Origin: Acidobacteria bacterium UBA2999
GTDB taxonomy: Bacteria; Acidobacteriota; Vicinamibacteria; Vicinamibacterales; UBA2999
Length of the DNA: 5,737 nucleotides
Direction: 5' to 3'
Assembly: GCA_002346475.1 (NCBI GenBank)
Contig: DDZV01000025.1
Span: forward strand, 1-5,737
Shown: positions 5,687 to 5,737 of the stretch, one piece after another
Numbering within the stretch: position 1 is the stretch's first letter
Layout: each line of letters begins with the position of its first letter
The notes under the pieces: model-generated
The model's input: only the letters and a program-made list of their open reading frames with translations
Database searches by the model: none
What the model was told of the DNA's origin: nothing
Made by a program: the position numbers and the translations under genes

Positions 5687-5737
5687 ATGTTCACGAACAT
5701 CGCCGTGCTTGGATCTCAGTGGGGAGATGAAGGCAAA
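5687..5737 (+). CDS. purA: Adenylosuccinate synthetase, N-terminal fragment at window edge
   Basis: Only the first 17 codons are present, reading MFTNIAVLGSQWGDEGK. The GSQWGDEGK stretch is the near-invariant N-terminal GTP-binding loop of adenylosuccinate synthetase. It includes the Asp (residue 14) that in the E. coli enzyme acts as catalytic base on IMP. The enzyme joins IMP and aspartate using GTP to give adenylosuccinate, the first committed step to AMP, in the cytoplasm. The start is fixed by the upstream in-frame stop and the AGGA site. The full protein is normally about 430 residues, so nearly all of it lies beyond the window. The long structured upstream region suggests regulated expression, but no purine riboswitch was recognised. 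Confidence 0.93.
   Translation, partial: MFTNIAVLGSQWGDEGK

Noticed and set aside
1..5737. Defence system, CRISPR array, toxin-antitoxin pair or mobile element
   Set aside because: No repeat-spacer pattern, transposase, integrase, nuclease partner or small toxin-like pair was found. The orphan ATPase alone does not justify a defence call.

Overview
The window reads as ordinary bacterial chromosome, gene-dense over its first 5.16 kb and then a non-coding gap of about 0.5 kb before purA. The genes carry bacterial features: a mix of GTG and ATG starts, short Shine-Dalgarno (SD) sites and tight or overlapping junctions. Base composition is intermediate by eye. The phylum cannot be fixed from sequence alone. 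The multi-TM SpoIIE-type phosphatase and the archaeal-style P-loop ATPase recall Acidobacteriota and similar environmental lineages, but this is a low-confidence impression.

Layout. (1) 1-957, minus: a trans-sulfuration PLP enzyme of the cystathionine gamma-lyase/synthase class, running off the left edge. (2) 958-1082: a short divergent intergenic region with a CAGAC/GTCTG inverted repeat next to the PLP gene start. (3) 1083-3269, plus: a membrane sensor, HAMP and PP2C/SpoIIE (RsbU-like) protein phosphatase. (4) 3244-3990, plus: RNase III (rnc), whose longest start overlaps the phosphatase end. The two look like one transcription unit. (5) 3987-5159, minus: an AAA/STAND-like P-loop ATPase with a C-terminal winged helix and an acidic tail. 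Its stop codon overlaps the rnc stop, so the two genes converge with no room for a terminator. (6) 5160-5686: an AT-rich gap without a conventional gene. It holds several short palindromes, a cluster of six GTAC tetramers spaced mostly in multiples of about 20-22 bp, a possible 28-codon small ORF with a good SD, a hairpin abutting its stop, and a candidate -10 for purA. (7) 5687-5737, plus: the first 17 codons of purA.

How they fit. No common pathway links the genes. The left gene is sulfur amino-acid metabolism and the right one is AMP synthesis. The phosphatase should sense an extracytoplasmic or membrane cue and dephosphorylate an antagonist protein in a partner-switch cascade, but no anti-sigma factor or antagonist is present here. 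RNase III processes rRNA and dsRNA. I see no defence island, mobile element, CRISPR or biosynthetic cluster. The parts that known families do not explain are the orphan ATPase and the structured 5160-5686 gap.
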